A stretch of 64,000 bases of DNA from Treponema sp. (GCA_017484285.1 JAFUTH010000014.1:186001-250000); one strand, 5' to 3'; shown: positions 52,708-61,166, numbered from the stretch's first letter. Notes: generated by a model not told the origin, from the letters alone. A program made the numbers and translations.

Positions 52708-53387
52708 TGCTCCGAAAAGTATTTGCGAAAATTGCTGGCTACAAGCCTGATACAAGGATACAGAATCTGACTCTTCTTTTATTTTTTATTGAAAAGTCAT
52801 TCTCTCTTTTGCGGGGGCTTATAAAACTAGGCTCTCCAAAAGTCTTTGTTGATAGACACTGTATTTTTAAGCATAGACGGCTTATTCATTTTAAAAGGAT
52901 TCTTAATATTCAACATGATGTTTTTATTGATGCGCTCAGTCTCAATGGCGTTCATTTTGGAAGTCATGTTTCTGTCGGTTGTTTTACGCGCATTGAGTGT
53001 ACTGGTTCTCTTGCAACATTAGGAGAGGGATTTAAATGTGGCAATAACTGCGGATTAGGTACTAATTGCTTTTATGGTGCTGCTGGCGGAATTGAAATAG
53101 GAAATGATGTCATCATTGGGAACTATGTTTCCTTCCATTCTGAAAACCATGTTTTTTTAGATACGGAAGTTCCTATTCGCTTGCAAGGAACGAATCACAG
53201 AGGAATTAAAATCGGTAATAACTGTTGGATTGGCGCAAAGGTTACGATTCTGGATGGTGTTAAGATTGGAAATGGGTGTGTTGTCGCGGCTGGAGCGGTC
53301 GTTACAAAAGATTTTCCAGATAATGTTGTGATTGGCGGCGTTCCTGCACGGATTATAAAAAACAGGGGGAGTATATGGAACGATTAA
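52701..53387 (+). CDS. Left-handed beta-helix (hexapeptide) acyltransferase
   Basis: 228 residues. Hexapeptide coils from about 85: GCFTRIECTGSLATLGEGFK, then GTNCFYGAAGGIEIGNDVII, HSENHVF with the catalytic-type His, and VTILDGVKIGNGCVVAAGAV to GGVPARIIKN. Resembles WbbJ/CapG O-acetyltransferases and should acetylate the glycan. ATG 52701 has AAGGAAAA upstream; 52707 (TGATG) is an alternative. Confidence 0.9.
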   Translation: MLMLRKVFAKIAGYKPDTRIQNLTLLLFFIEKSFSLLRGLIKLGSPKVFVDRHCIFKHRRLIHFKRILNIQHDVFIDALSLNGVHFGSHVSVGCFTRIECTGSLATLGEGFKCGNNCGLGTNCFYGAAGGIEIGNDVIIGNYVSFHSENHVFLDTEVPIRLQGTNHRGIKIGNNCWIGAKVTILDGVKIGNGCVVAAGAVVTKDFPDNVVIGGVPARIIKNRGSIWND

Positions 53388-54631
53388 TTTTATTCACATT
53401 CTTTTATCTTGTTCCGCTTTTTGACAGCATGACCGGCTTCTTGATTAAATTTCATATTATGGAAGAGGCAAGTATTGGCTCGCCTAGTCAATTGATAAAA
53501 TTTTTCCTTTGGATTATGTTTTTTGCAGGTTTTTGCAAAAAATCTGCAAAAAGAAAGGTTTATCCTTTTGTTTTGATTCTTTTATCCTATGCGCTATATG
53601 AATCACTTATTGCGATTTTGTGCGATAGCTCATTTTATGCCTTTTCGTATGGCTTACTAACGATATTTAAAGTAAGTTATTTATGGCTTGCATTTTTGTT
53701 TTTTCAAAATCTTATTGAAAGGCGATTTCTTTCGATAAATGAACTCTTGCATCTCTTTAAGACAAACGGTTTAATCTGTGTTTCCCTGATTTTCTTAACA
53801 ACAGCCCTGCATATTAATTTACCAACATACTATGTCGGTACTTTTGGCTCAAAGGGGTTATTTCCTTCTGGTAATGGAATTAGTCTGTATTGCGGTGCCC
53901 TTTCATTCCTGACGCTCATAATTGCCAAGAAAGAAGGTGGTTCTAAAAATTATTTTCAAGCGTTATACATGATAGTTGGAAGCTCGATGATTGGAACAAA
54001 GTCTTCGATTATTTTTCTTTTGGTAAATTTTTTATATTTCTGCTTTGTCGTTATAAAGCATGGAAAGATATTCGTGTTTATTTTTGCTGTAGGATTCTTT
54101 GTGGCAAATTTTCAGCTGTTTGAGCAGCTGTTTGATGTCATTTTCTATAGATTCAAAAACAAGGGAACTGTTTTTACTTTCATAATGAGTTCCCGCGATA
54201 GTTTTGTAAAAGATGCCTTCAGAGAGTATGATACGACTGGATTTTTGGTGTTGCGAATCTTTACAGGATTAGGGGCATTCTTGTCATTCAGGAAGCCTCA
54301 CACAAATCTAGGTTTTGATACGTTGGAAAACGATGTGTTTGACATCTTTTTTATGTATGGACTTATAGGGCTTCTTGCGTATTTTGGAATAATTTTATTC
54401 GCTCTAAAAAAACTAGTTGTAAAAAAACAGTTAGAATGGCTTGCATTTTCTTCTGCAATTTTTGTGTATTCGATGATTGCCGGTCATTCTGTTTTTAATC
54501 AGACTTCTGGAGTTTTGCTTGCCTTATGCCCTCTCATTGCGAAAAACAAACCTTCCTTTACCAGCGTTCTCTCTTCACAGAATAAAAAAAGGAGTATTTC
54601 ATTATGGAAATATTATTCGTACACTTGCTGA
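53375..54631 (+). CDS. Probable Wzy-type glycan polymerase
   Basis: 418 residues with about ten membrane segments and a large loop (about 265-315, FIMSSRDSFVKDAFREYDTT) in the position of the periplasmic loop of O-antigen polymerases. No conserved motif fixes the identity, as Wzy proteins are very diverse; location with flippase and glycosyltransferases is the main argument. Strongly AT-rich. Start overlaps the acyltransferase gene by 13 nt. Confidence 0.7.
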   Translation: MERLILFTFFYLVPLFDSMTGFLIKFHIMEEASIGSPSQLIKFFLWIMFFAGFCKKSAKRKVYPFVLILLSYALYESLIAILCDSSFYAFSYGLLTIFKVSYLWLAFLFFQNLIERRFLSINELLHLFKTNGLICVSLIFLTTALHINLPTYYVGTFGSKGLFPSGNGISLYCGALSFLTLIIAKKEGGSKNYFQALYMIVGSSMIGTKSSIIFLLVNFLYFCFVVIKHGKIFVFIFAVGFFVANFQLFEQLFDVIFYRFKNKGTVFTFIMSSRDSFVKDAFREYDTTGFLVLRIFTGLGAFLSFRKPHTNLGFDTLENDVFDIFFMYGLIGLLAYFGIILFALKKLVVKKQLEWLAFSSAIFVYSMIAGHSVFNQTSGVLLALCPLIAKNKPSFTSVLSSQNKKRSISLWKYYSYTC

Positions 54632-55716
54632 ACAACTATACTGGTTCGCCTAGAATCCTTTCCAATATACTTGATGCATTCTCCAATAGGGATGATGTGC
54701 GGATTCATCTCCTCACGTCTTTTTCCGAAGGCTGTCTTTCAGAGCATGGAAATGTAATATATCACAATAATCACTATAAATGGTCAGCTAGTAGAATTCA
54801 TCTCGCATGGAATCTAGTCATTTCACACATTTATCAGTTTTGTTTCATATTATTTTCTCGAAATTATGATTTAGTATATGTAAACACTATTCTTCCGTTT
54901 GGAGCTGCGTTTGCGGCAAAACTCCGGGGAATGAAAATCATCTATCACATACATGAATATTATCCAAATCCAAGTGTTATGCAGAAAATATGCGTGTTCT
55001 TCACAAAGAAGTGTGCATCAAGAATTGTGTTTGTATCTGAATATGTAAAATCGAGTTATGGAGAAAAGTTCGCATATAATAAGAACGTAATTTATAACTC
55101 TGTCTCAAAGCAATTTCATGATGTGGCAGAAAAAATCTCTTTGACGGACGATGTCCTTACTCATCGTTATGAATCAAGAAAAATAATAATGCCGTGCGCA
55201 TTAAAGAAATATAAGGGTGTTCTGGAGTTCGTGAAACTTGCAGAAAAACTCCCGGATTTTTTCTTTGAATTGATTTTAAGCAACAGTGAAGAGGAAACAA
55301 AACAGTTCTTTAAGGATATGCAATTGCCAATGAACCTTTGCTTACGGAATGAAATAAAAGATATGACAAAAATATATGAGCAAGCTTCGCTTGTGATGAA
55401 TCTGTCAATTCCTCATGGAATTGACAGAATCATCGAAACCTTTTCGATGATTTTGTTGGAAGGCTTTGAGTTTGGATTGCCTTGTCTTGCGCCAAATTAT
55501 GGGGGACCGAAAGAACTTATTGAAGATGGAAAAAGCGGTTTTTTAATCGAGCCGTTGGATACAAAAAAAGTCATTGAAAAACTACGGTGTATTTTTTCTG
55601 ATTTTTCTGCCTATAAACGGTTTTCGCTTTGTGCTAAGGAGAGGAGTTTGTTGTTTTCGAATGAAAAATTTTCGGATGCCATAAAAAATGAGATTGAGGA
55701 GGAGACGAATGAGTAA
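54604..55716 (+). CDS. Family 4 glycosyltransferase
   Basis: 370 residues of GT-B type. N-domain GSPRILSNILDAF, LVYVNTILPFGAAFAAKLRG and IYHIHEYYPNPS; C-domain with MNLSIPHGIDRIIETFSMIL, EGFEFGLPCLAPNYGGPKEL and LIEDGKSGFLIEP. Adds a sugar from an NDP donor. Overlaps the polymerase gene by 28 nt, so translation is coupled. Last gene of the uninterrupted glycan operon; the defence island follows. Confidence 0.9.
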   Translation: MEILFVHLLNNYTGSPRILSNILDAFSNRDDVRIHLLTSFSEGCLSEHGNVIYHNNHYKWSASRIHLAWNLVISHIYQFCFILFSRNYDLVYVNTILPFGAAFAAKLRGMKIIYHIHEYYPNPSVMQKICVFFTKKCASRIVFVSEYVKSSYGEKFAYNKNVIYNSVSKQFHDVAEKISLTDDVLTHRYESRKIIMPCALKKYKGVLEFVKLAEKLPDFFFELILSNSEEETKQFFKDMQLPMNLCLRNEIKDMTKIYEQASLVMNLSIPHGIDRIIETFSMILLEGFEFGLPCLAPNYGGPKELIEDGKSGFLIEPLDTKKVIEKLRCIFSDFSAYKRFSLCAKERSLLFSNEKFSDAIKNEIEEETNE

Positions 55717-55737
55717 AGCTTGTAAATCTAATTTAAT

Positions 55738-55945
55738 CTGTCTATTCCTTTTCGTAACCTTTTTTTGATAATGTGAATGTTCGTGACTCGTCTACAACAT
55801 GGATTGTGTGAAGAATTTTTTCATAGAGCATTCGCTTGTTCAGATGGCAGAAATTTATCAGGAGTTTATGTAATGCTGTTGTGATGAAAAATCTCGAAGA
55901 GATTTTTGCGACTGTTCTTTGACATTTCTAGTTTTGAGGGAAAAT
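55738..55945 (-). pseudogene. Remnant of an unknown repeat element (55.7-55.9 kb)
   Basis: A minus-strand frame of about 60 codons without its own start reads on from KCQRTVAKISSRFFITTALH to LLINFCHLNKRMLYEKIL and SRTFTLSKKGYEKE, ending at 55738. The right 62 bp (55881-55942) are about 88 per cent alike to 57585-57648. Its outer end holds the motif TTCCCTCAAAACTAGAAATG (minus strand). It looks like a decayed mobile element or its right end; the encoded peptide is not recognised. No functional gene is seen in 55717-56002. Confidence 0.4.
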
Positions 55946-56002
55946 TACCCTTGATTTTTCTCCAGAAAGTTGACTAAAATTAAACTTATTGGAGGAAATC
56001 AG

Positions 56003-56590
56003 ATGATAAACTCTGCGTCAATGATTCTTTCGGAACTTGCAAATGAGTATAATGCGCCTAAAAACAAGTTGCTTGCCCTTGAGAAAAAAGGCATATACCA
56101 CAAGATTGTGAAGGGGCTTTATGAGTCAGAAAATGATGTTTCGCCTTTGCTTCTTGCAGGAGCGGTTTACGGGCCTTCGTATGTTTCGTTTGAAACTGCG
56201 CTTTCGTTCTGGGGGATGATTCCAGAAAAAGTTTTTGCGGTAACTTCAGCAACGACAGGCAAAAACAGAACGAAACGTTTTGAAAGCGGCTTCGGTACTT
56301 TTTTGTATCGCGACGTTTCGCAAGAGGCGTTTCCGTTTGAAATATACATAAAAAGCATCGACGGTCGGAATTTTTTGATTTCGGGCAGAGAAAAAGCACT
56401 GTGCGACATTCTGTATCGCGAAAAGCCGTTGCATTCTGTAAAAAGGCTCAAAGAATTCTTTTTTGAGAACTTACGCATAGAAGAAAGCGATTTTACTGCG
56501 CTTGATTTCACTGTGATTCAGGATTTGTGCCCGCTTTACAAGAGCACGAATGTAAAACTATTGGCAGCTTTTGCGGAGGAGAGAAAATGA
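56003..56590 (+). CDS. AbiEi-like antitoxin (type IV toxin-antitoxin)
   Basis: 195 residues. N-terminal winged helix (ASMILSELANEYNAPKNKLL, KGIYHKIVKGLYESEND), then the AbiEi domain with YGPSYVSFETALSFWGMIPE, FAVTSATTGKNRTKRFESGF and REKALCDILY. Neutralises the partner nucleotidyltransferase without direct contact in known systems and represses its operon. GGAGG before ATG 56003 fixes the start, rather than ATG 55970. Overlaps the toxin gene (ATGA). No inverted operator could be made out close to it. Confidence 0.9.
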   Translation: MINSASMILSELANEYNAPKNKLLALEKKGIYHKIVKGLYESENDVSPLLLAGAVYGPSYVSFETALSFWGMIPEKVFAVTSATTGKNRTKRFESGFGTFLYRDVSQEAFPFEIYIKSIDGRNFLISGREKALCDILYREKPLHSVKRLKEFFFENLRIEESDFTALDFTVIQDLCPLYKSTNVKLLAAFAEERK

Positions 56591-57450
56591 CAACAGCCGT
56601 TCAGCAGATGATTGAAAAATATGAGTGCAAAAACACGCTCGAATACAAGAACGCGCTGAAAGAGGTGATTCAGGAAGTTGCGCTTTGCGGGCTTTCTCGG
56701 GCAGATTTTTTCAGCAAGGTGGCGTTTTACGGCGGAACTGCGCTGCGGATTTTTTACGGACTTGACCGGTTTTCTGAGGACATGGATTTTTCTCTGATAA
56801 AAAAAGACGCTGCTTTTGTGCTGGATGATTATTTTTCATCGCTTGCAGAAGAACTTTCTGCAAATGGTTTTGAGCTTTCGATTGAAAGAAAAGAGAAATC
56901 CATTGAAAGCAACGTTCAGTCTGCCTTTATAAAAGGCGGAACTCTAGTTCATCTTTTGAAAATTGCGCCTGTAAATCAGAAAATTCTCGGAGTTTCAGAT
57001 ACGGAGCTTATAAAAATCAAGTTCGAGATTGATACGAATCCGCCCGACTGTGCTGGCTTTGAAACAAAGTATTCGCTCTTGCCGTTTCCGTATGCGGTGC
57101 GCTTGTATGACGAGCCGTCGCTTTTTGCGGGGAAGATTCATGCAGTCTTGTGCCGTTCGTGGAAAAATCGCGTTAAGGGGCGGGATTTTTACGATTATCT
57201 GTGGTATTTGGGCAGACGAACAAAAGTGAATCTGCCTCATCTGCAAAAGCGTTTTGAACAGAGCGGAAAATGGAATCCTGATGTTGACCTCACCATAAAT
57301 GAGCTGAAACACTTGCTTCGTGAGCGTTTTTCTGCCGTTGACTTTGCTGCCGCAAAGGCTGATGTCCTTCCGTTCATAAAAGACGGGCGGAACCTTGATT
57401 TGTGGTCAAAAGAATTCTTTTCGTCGCTTACAGAATCCAACTTGAATTAG
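56587..57450 (+). CDS. AbiEii toxin, nucleotidyltransferase
   Basis: 287 residues. DNA polymerase beta-type nucleotidyltransferase (DUF1814) with motif I GGTALR (49-54) and metal-binding Asp65 and Asp67 in FSEDMDFSLI; IKIKFEIDTNPP and LFAGKIHAVLCRSWKNRVKG, then GRDFYDYLWYL complete the family pattern. AbiE toxins modify tRNA or otherwise stop growth during phage infection. All key residues are intact. ATG 56587 overlaps the antitoxin stop and has GGAGGAGAG upstream. Confidence 0.92.
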   Translation: MTTAVQQMIEKYECKNTLEYKNALKEVIQEVALCGLSRADFFSKVAFYGGTALRIFYGLDRFSEDMDFSLIKKDAAFVLDDYFSSLAEELSANGFELSIERKEKSIESNVQSAFIKGGTLVHLLKIAPVNQKILGVSDTELIKIKFEIDTNPPDCAGFETKYSLLPFPYAVRLYDEPSLFAGKIHAVLCRSWKNRVKGRDFYDYLWYLGRRTKVNLPHLQKRFEQSGKWNPDVDLTINELKHLLRERFSAVDFAAAKADVLPFIKDGRNLDLWSKEFFSSLTESNLN

Positions 57451-57460
57451 TGTAACCAGC

Positions 57461-57648
57461 ATTCCCACAAAAATAGAAATGTCTCTGAGCAAATTGGCAT
57501 TCCGTATGCGACCGCTTGCATTTTTTTTGTAAAGCAAAAAAAAACGAGGCTCGCACCCCTGCGGAAACTTTTTGGGTATGAATTGTAAGTAAAAGTCTCG
57601 ATGAGATTTTTACGACCGTTCTTTGACATTTCTATTTTTTGAGGGAAG
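57461..57648. mobile_element. MITE-like element between the AbiE and AlbA_2 genes
   Basis: 188 bp with imperfect inverted ends TTCCCACAAAAATAGAAATG (57462, plus) and TTCCCTCAAAAAATAGAAAT (ends 57645, minus). No transposase gene inside. The right 60 bp recur at 55881-55942, and a similar left end recurs at 59225-59252. It separates two defence genes and may be a non-autonomous element or a cassette boundary. Confidence 0.5.
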
Positions 57649-57678
57649 AAAAAATCAACTTCAATTACTTCACCGTTG

Positions 57679-57744
57679 ACTTTGAAGTGGCTTTGAACTA
57701 GACTTTGAAGTAGCTTCAAAGTCTACCTTGAACTACTTTGAAGT
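57679..57744. promoter_or_regulatory. Cluster of ACTTTGAAGT repeats, probable operator
   Basis: ACTTTGAAGT at 57679, 57702 and 57735; inverted form CTTCAAAGT at 57715. Partial copies CTTTGAACTA and CTTGAACTA lie between them. The unit is itself a small palindrome (ACTT-TG-AAGT). The last copy is 15 bp upstream of the AlbA_2 gene start. Confidence 0.7.
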
Positions 57745-57759
57745 TCGATGGAGGTCCGA

Positions 57760-59202
57760 ATGCTGCTTGATGAGATTATAAAGGTTTCGCCTTTGGAAAG
57801 TGTCAATATGGAATGCAAGGCTCGGCTAAACCGCGACGACACGGAAGGTTGGCTTAAGACTATTGCAGGCTTCTCGAATGCTGAGGGCGGAACGCTTTTC
57901 ATCGGGGTTGAGGATAAATCCAACAAACTGCTCGGATTTTCTCGAAAAGATGCCGATAACGAGCGGAATTTCTTCAACAATCAGATAAACGAGCATATTT
58001 TCCCGCGGCCGACATTCAGAATTTCATTCATTCCGTATGCGGTTCGTGATACAGAACTGTTTGTGATTCGCGTGGACGTGTCGGCTTCTCCTGTAAAACC
58101 AATTGTCTTGAAATACAAAAATGTGCCGTCCATTTATATGCGACGCGATGGTTTTACGAATGGCGCGACGTATGAAGAAATCATTGAGATGAGCATAAAG
58201 AGCCGCAACACGCAGTTTGATGTGCTTGATTCCGATGAAAAATATGAGCGGGGCAATTTCCAAACGTTGCTTTCGTTTTTTAGCGAGCACAATTCCGGGG
58301 CGGAGCTGACGGACAAGGCGTTGCTGTCGATGGGATTTTTTACGAAAGATAACATCCTAAAAAACGGTGCGGTGCTTTTTTCTGATTCTTACAGCGGTGA
58401 AAAAACTCAGGTTCAGTGCTCCGTGTTTTCTGGTCTGAGCAAGGGAAGCGAGCGGATTGTTACAATCAATCGGTTCAACGGGAATCTTATTGATTCTGTC
58501 TCGTTTATGATGGAATTCGTAAAGCTCCGTATGAACCACGGAATAAAAAAACTTGCGGGGTCGCGCGAAAATCTTGATGCGTACCCGGAACGTGCGCTTT
58601 TTGAAGGTGTTATAAACGCGGTTGCTCACCGTGATTATTTTCTTGACGGCACGCAGATTCAGGTCGATATGTTCAAAGACCGGCTTGAAATCTCTTCGCC
58701 TGGAAGCTTTTACCAGGGTGAGAAAATCGGCAAGACCTATGAGCTTTCAAACATCATATCAAAAAGACGGAACGAGCTGATTTGTGCGGTGCTTGTAAAA
58801 TGCAATGTGATGGAAGCGGCGGGAACTGGTTTTGACAAAATCATCGCCGAGTATGCGGATGCAGACGAGAATCACAAGCCGTATATTTTTTCGTTATCTG
58901 ACCATTTTACCCTTGTGCTGCCGGATTTAACTTATTCGGACGGTATAAAAGATGATTCCGTACCGAATGTTGAATTTGAGCCTGTTTCAGGCGGTTCTGA
59001 ACATGACGAGCGAATTCTTGCGTTCTGCTATAAAGATGCGCGAAAGGTGAGCGAAATTGCCGCATACCTCGGAATTGCGGACTCATCATATTTCAGAAAG
59101 CATATCCTTGAAAACCTTGTGAATCAGGGCTATCTGCTCACGGAAAAAATCTCGAACGCAAGAGCCTATAGGTCAAACAGAGAGAACGTTCGGCTTGTCT
59201 GA
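57760..59202 (+). CDS. AlbA_2/Schlafen-like ATPase with HATPase and winged-helix domains
   Basis: 480 residues. AlbA_2 domain (about 8-125): ESVNMECKARLNRDDTEGWL, TIAGFSNAEGGTLFIGVED with the GGTLFIGV signature and YMRRDG. Then an HATPase_c_4-like region (ALFEGVINAVAHRDYFLDGT, ISSPGSFYQGE, GTGFDKI) and a C-terminal winged helix (VSEIAAYLGIADSSYFRKHI). Such proteins act as transcription regulators or in anti-phage systems. GGAGGT 6 nt upstream selects ATG 57760. The operator-like repeats suggest that it controls itself. Confidence 0.85.
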   Translation: MLLDEIIKVSPLESVNMECKARLNRDDTEGWLKTIAGFSNAEGGTLFIGVEDKSNKLLGFSRKDADNERNFFNNQINEHIFPRPTFRISFIPYAVRDTELFVIRVDVSASPVKPIVLKYKNVPSIYMRRDGFTNGATYEEIIEMSIKSRNTQFDVLDSDEKYERGNFQTLLSFFSEHNSGAELTDKALLSMGFFTKDNILKNGAVLFSDSYSGEKTQVQCSVFSGLSKGSERIVTINRFNGNLIDSVSFMMEFVKLRMNHGIKKLAGSRENLDAYPERALFEGVINAVAHRDYFLDGTQIQVDMFKDRLEISSPGSFYQGEKIGKTYELSNIISKRRNELICAVLVKCNVMEAAGTGFDKIIAEYADADENHKPYIFSLSDHFTLVLPDLTYSDGIKDDSVPNVEFEPVSGGSEHDERILAFCYKDARKVSEIAAYLGIADSSYFRKHILENLVNQGYLLTEKISNARAYRSNRENVRLV

Positions 59203-59224
59203 TTCTTTCTAAGTATTTCCTTTT

Positions 59225-59252
59225 CTCCTCAAAAATAGAAATTCAAGGAACG
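59225..59252 (+). repeat. Outward repeat motif after the AlbA_2 gene
   Basis: CTCCTCAAAAATAGAAATTC followed by AAGGAACG. It resembles the ends of the 57461-57648 element, with two 1-nt gaps, and faces away from the AlbA_2 gene. Confidence 0.4.
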
Positions 59253-59276
59253 CTTGCAAAGGAATTTGGAGGCGTT

Positions 59277-60382
59277 ATGCTTGGAAATAAAAAACGAATC
59301 TATATCATCGGCACGGTGGGCGTGCCTGCGTGCTACGGCGGCTTCGAGTCGCTCGTGGACAACCTGCTCGATTACACCCCTGCCGATGTGGAATATACGG
59401 TGTTCTGCTCTGCGAAAAAGTACGAGGCGCGGCTGGAATCCTATAAGGGCGCGCGGCTTTTCTACCTTGACCGCGACGCGAACGGAAAGGACAGCATTCT
59501 CTATGACTATGAGAGCATGAAAATCGCCGTGCGCGAAAAGGCGGACATCATGCTGATTCTGGGCGTGTCGGGCTGTATGTTTTTGCCGAAGATTCGCCGT
59601 CAGTTTAAGGGCAAAATCATCACGAATATCGACGGGCTTGAATGGAAGCGCGATAAGTGGAAGTTCTACGCAAAGTGGCTCTTGCATTGGAGTGAGCGGC
59701 AGGCGGTGCGCTATTCCGACGTCATCATCGGCGACAACAAGGGCATTACGGATTATGTGCGGTCGGCGTATGCGGGCATTGTGGCAAAAAAGCGCATTGA
59801 GCTGATTGCCTACGGCGGCGACCAAGTTTCGCGCGTGGAAGATGATTCGCTTTATGAAACATATCCCTTCTGCCGCGAGCCGTATGCCTGCACGGTCTGC
59901 CGGATTGAGCCGGAGAACAATGTTCATCTTAGTTTGGAAGCGTTTGCGCGGATGCCGGAAAAGCAGCTTGTCATCGTAGGAAACTGGGAAAAATCAGATT
60001 ATGGTCGTACGCTCAAAGAAAAATATGCAGGAACGCAGAACCTGCATCTGCTCGCCCCGATTTATGAGCCGCATACGGTGAACTGGCTCCGGGGAAACGC
60101 CGCGCTCTATGTGCACGGACACTCGGCGGGCGGCACGAATCCGACCTTGTTGAGGCGATGTGTCTAGGCTTGCCAGTGCTTGCGTTCGACTGCGTGTATA
60201 ACCGCGCCACCACGGAAGAAAAAGCGCTGTACTGGAAGACGGCTGATGACATCGTGCGGCAGGGGAAAACACTTTTCGCTGACGACCTACGTCGTTCGCT
60301 CATCGCCGCCGACTTGCACGAAACGGGAACTAGATTGTACGCATGGGAGCAAATCGCGCGACGGTATAATGCGCTTTATTAG
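59277..60382 (+). pseudogene. DUF1972-type family 4 glycosyltransferase, frameshifted
   Basis: The first frame (296 codons, 59277-60167) gives a GT-B protein with IIGTVGVPACYGGFESLVDN, ITNIDGLEWKRDKWK, and VHGHSAGGTNPTLL, then leaves frame. Reading continues one frame over as EAMCLGLPVLAFDCVYNRA to YAWEQIARRYNALY* at 60382. The expected junction GGTNP-x-LVEAMCLG shows one base lost in CCGACCTTGTTG (60138-60149). The joined protein would have about 368 residues, normal for the family (WfgS-like rhamnosyl or related transferases). Either a real inactivation or a sequencing error. GGAGGCG precedes the ATG. Probably belonged to the glycan locus. Confidence 0.8.
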
Positions 60383-60389
60383 GCTCTGG

Positions 60390-60590
60390 CTAGATTTGTT
60401 GCATTCCGAGAGCTGTGAGCGAAATCATTCCTCTTTTTTCGCTCACAAATCCCTTCGCCTGACAGCCCTCAAGCGCACGGAGTGCAGGAGCTAATTCCTT
60501 TGCGTTTCCTGCAATTTCGTTTTTTGGTACACTCGTGCCTCTGAGCGCGACAAGCAGGTCTTTTTCAGCTTTTGTAAGAACGTATTCCAT
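60390..60590 (-). CDS. Small winged-helix-like protein of unknown function
   Basis: 66 residues: MEYVLTKAEKDLLVALRGTS, ELAPALRALEGCQAKGFVSE and a final ISLTALGMQQI. The helix-helix-helix-strand pattern with a basic wing (SEKRG) is like a small winged-helix domain, e.g. a regulator fragment. It converges with the glycosyltransferase pseudogene and diverges from the outer-membrane protein gene. No ribosome-binding site; the promoter predicts a leaderless mRNA. Confidence 0.6.
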   Translation of the reverse strand: MEYVLTKAEKDLLVALRGTSVPKNEIAGNAKELAPALRALEGCQAKGFVSEKRGMISLTALGMQQI

Positions 60591-60596
60591 GCATAA

Positions 60597-60647
60597 AAAA
60601 TACCACTGTTTTTTTGCTTGTGCAATGATTCGCTTTCTTACTATAAT
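60597..60647. promoter_or_regulatory. Divergent promoters with overlapping -35 boxes
   Basis: Minus strand: TTGCAC (60620-60625), 17 bp, TATTTT (60597-60602), 6 nt to ATG 60590. Plus strand: TTGTGC (60618-60623), 18 bp, perfect TATAAT (60642-60647), 6 nt to ATG 60654. The two -35 regions overlap on opposite strands. Confidence 0.6.
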
Positions 60648-60653
60648 TTCGGC

Positions 60654-61148
60654 ATGTGTAGAAAAATAAAAATCTTGCTGTGCTCTGGGGTGCTCTTGCT
60701 GTGTTTTTCTTCCGCATTTGCCCGTGCGGGCTTGGGCGGCGCATTTTCTTACGCAGCTGCAACAACGCCGCTGGAGTTAGCTTCATTTACTGCGCGGACA
60801 GGCACGTCTCCGTGGGGCGTTTTTTTTAATGTGCATCTCAAGAGCAATACGGTTTCGTGCTTTTTGGACAATTGGTTTGTAAACGAGCGGATTGCTGAGC
60901 ATCTTGATTATTTTGTCCTTTGGGGAATGAGTTTTGGCGCGCGTTTTGATGAAGAAGCGACAGAACTCGCCACCGGCTCTCGCTTTGGTGCAGGGCTGGA
61001 TTTTTTCTTCGTTCAGCGACATCTTGAGTTTTTCGTACAGTCAGTGTGGAATCCGTATTTTGGCGTTAAAAAATCTGACGGCGACTATAACATGCTTGTT
61101 CGTCCCGTGAATTTTCCCTGCTCGGCGGGCGTTCGGGTGTGGTTCTAG
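60654..61148 (+). CDS. Predicted small outer-membrane beta-barrel protein
   Basis: 164 residues. Signal peptide about 1-23 (MCRKIKILLCSGVLLLCFSS, cut near AFA-RAG). The mature part has alternating strands rich in Phe, Tyr and Trp and ends in AGVRVWF, with a C-terminal Phe as in many outer-membrane barrels. An eight-stranded OmpX/OmpW-size barrel would fit. Unknown function. ATG 60654 is 6 nt after TATAAT; longer readings from 60618 would begin inside the promoter. Confidence 0.65.
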   Translation: MCRKIKILLCSGVLLLCFSSAFARAGLGGAFSYAAATTPLELASFTARTGTSPWGVFFNVHLKSNTVSCFLDNWFVNERIAEHLDYFVLWGMSFGARFDEEATELATGSRFGAGLDFFFVQRHLEFFVQSVWNPYFGVKKSDGDYNMLVRPVNFPCSAGVRVWF

Positions 61149-61166
61149 GCTTCTTGTATCAGCCGA

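Noticed and set aside
57447..57719. Minus-strand frame starting MKLLQSL in the gap between defence genes
   Set aside because: It runs through repeats and the element ends; low-complexity Phe/Cys runs and no homologous look. Treated as non-coding.
57679..57744. Possible CRISPR array in the ACTTTGAAGT cluster
   Set aside because: Units are 10 bp, irregularly spaced and in both directions; no cas genes nearby.
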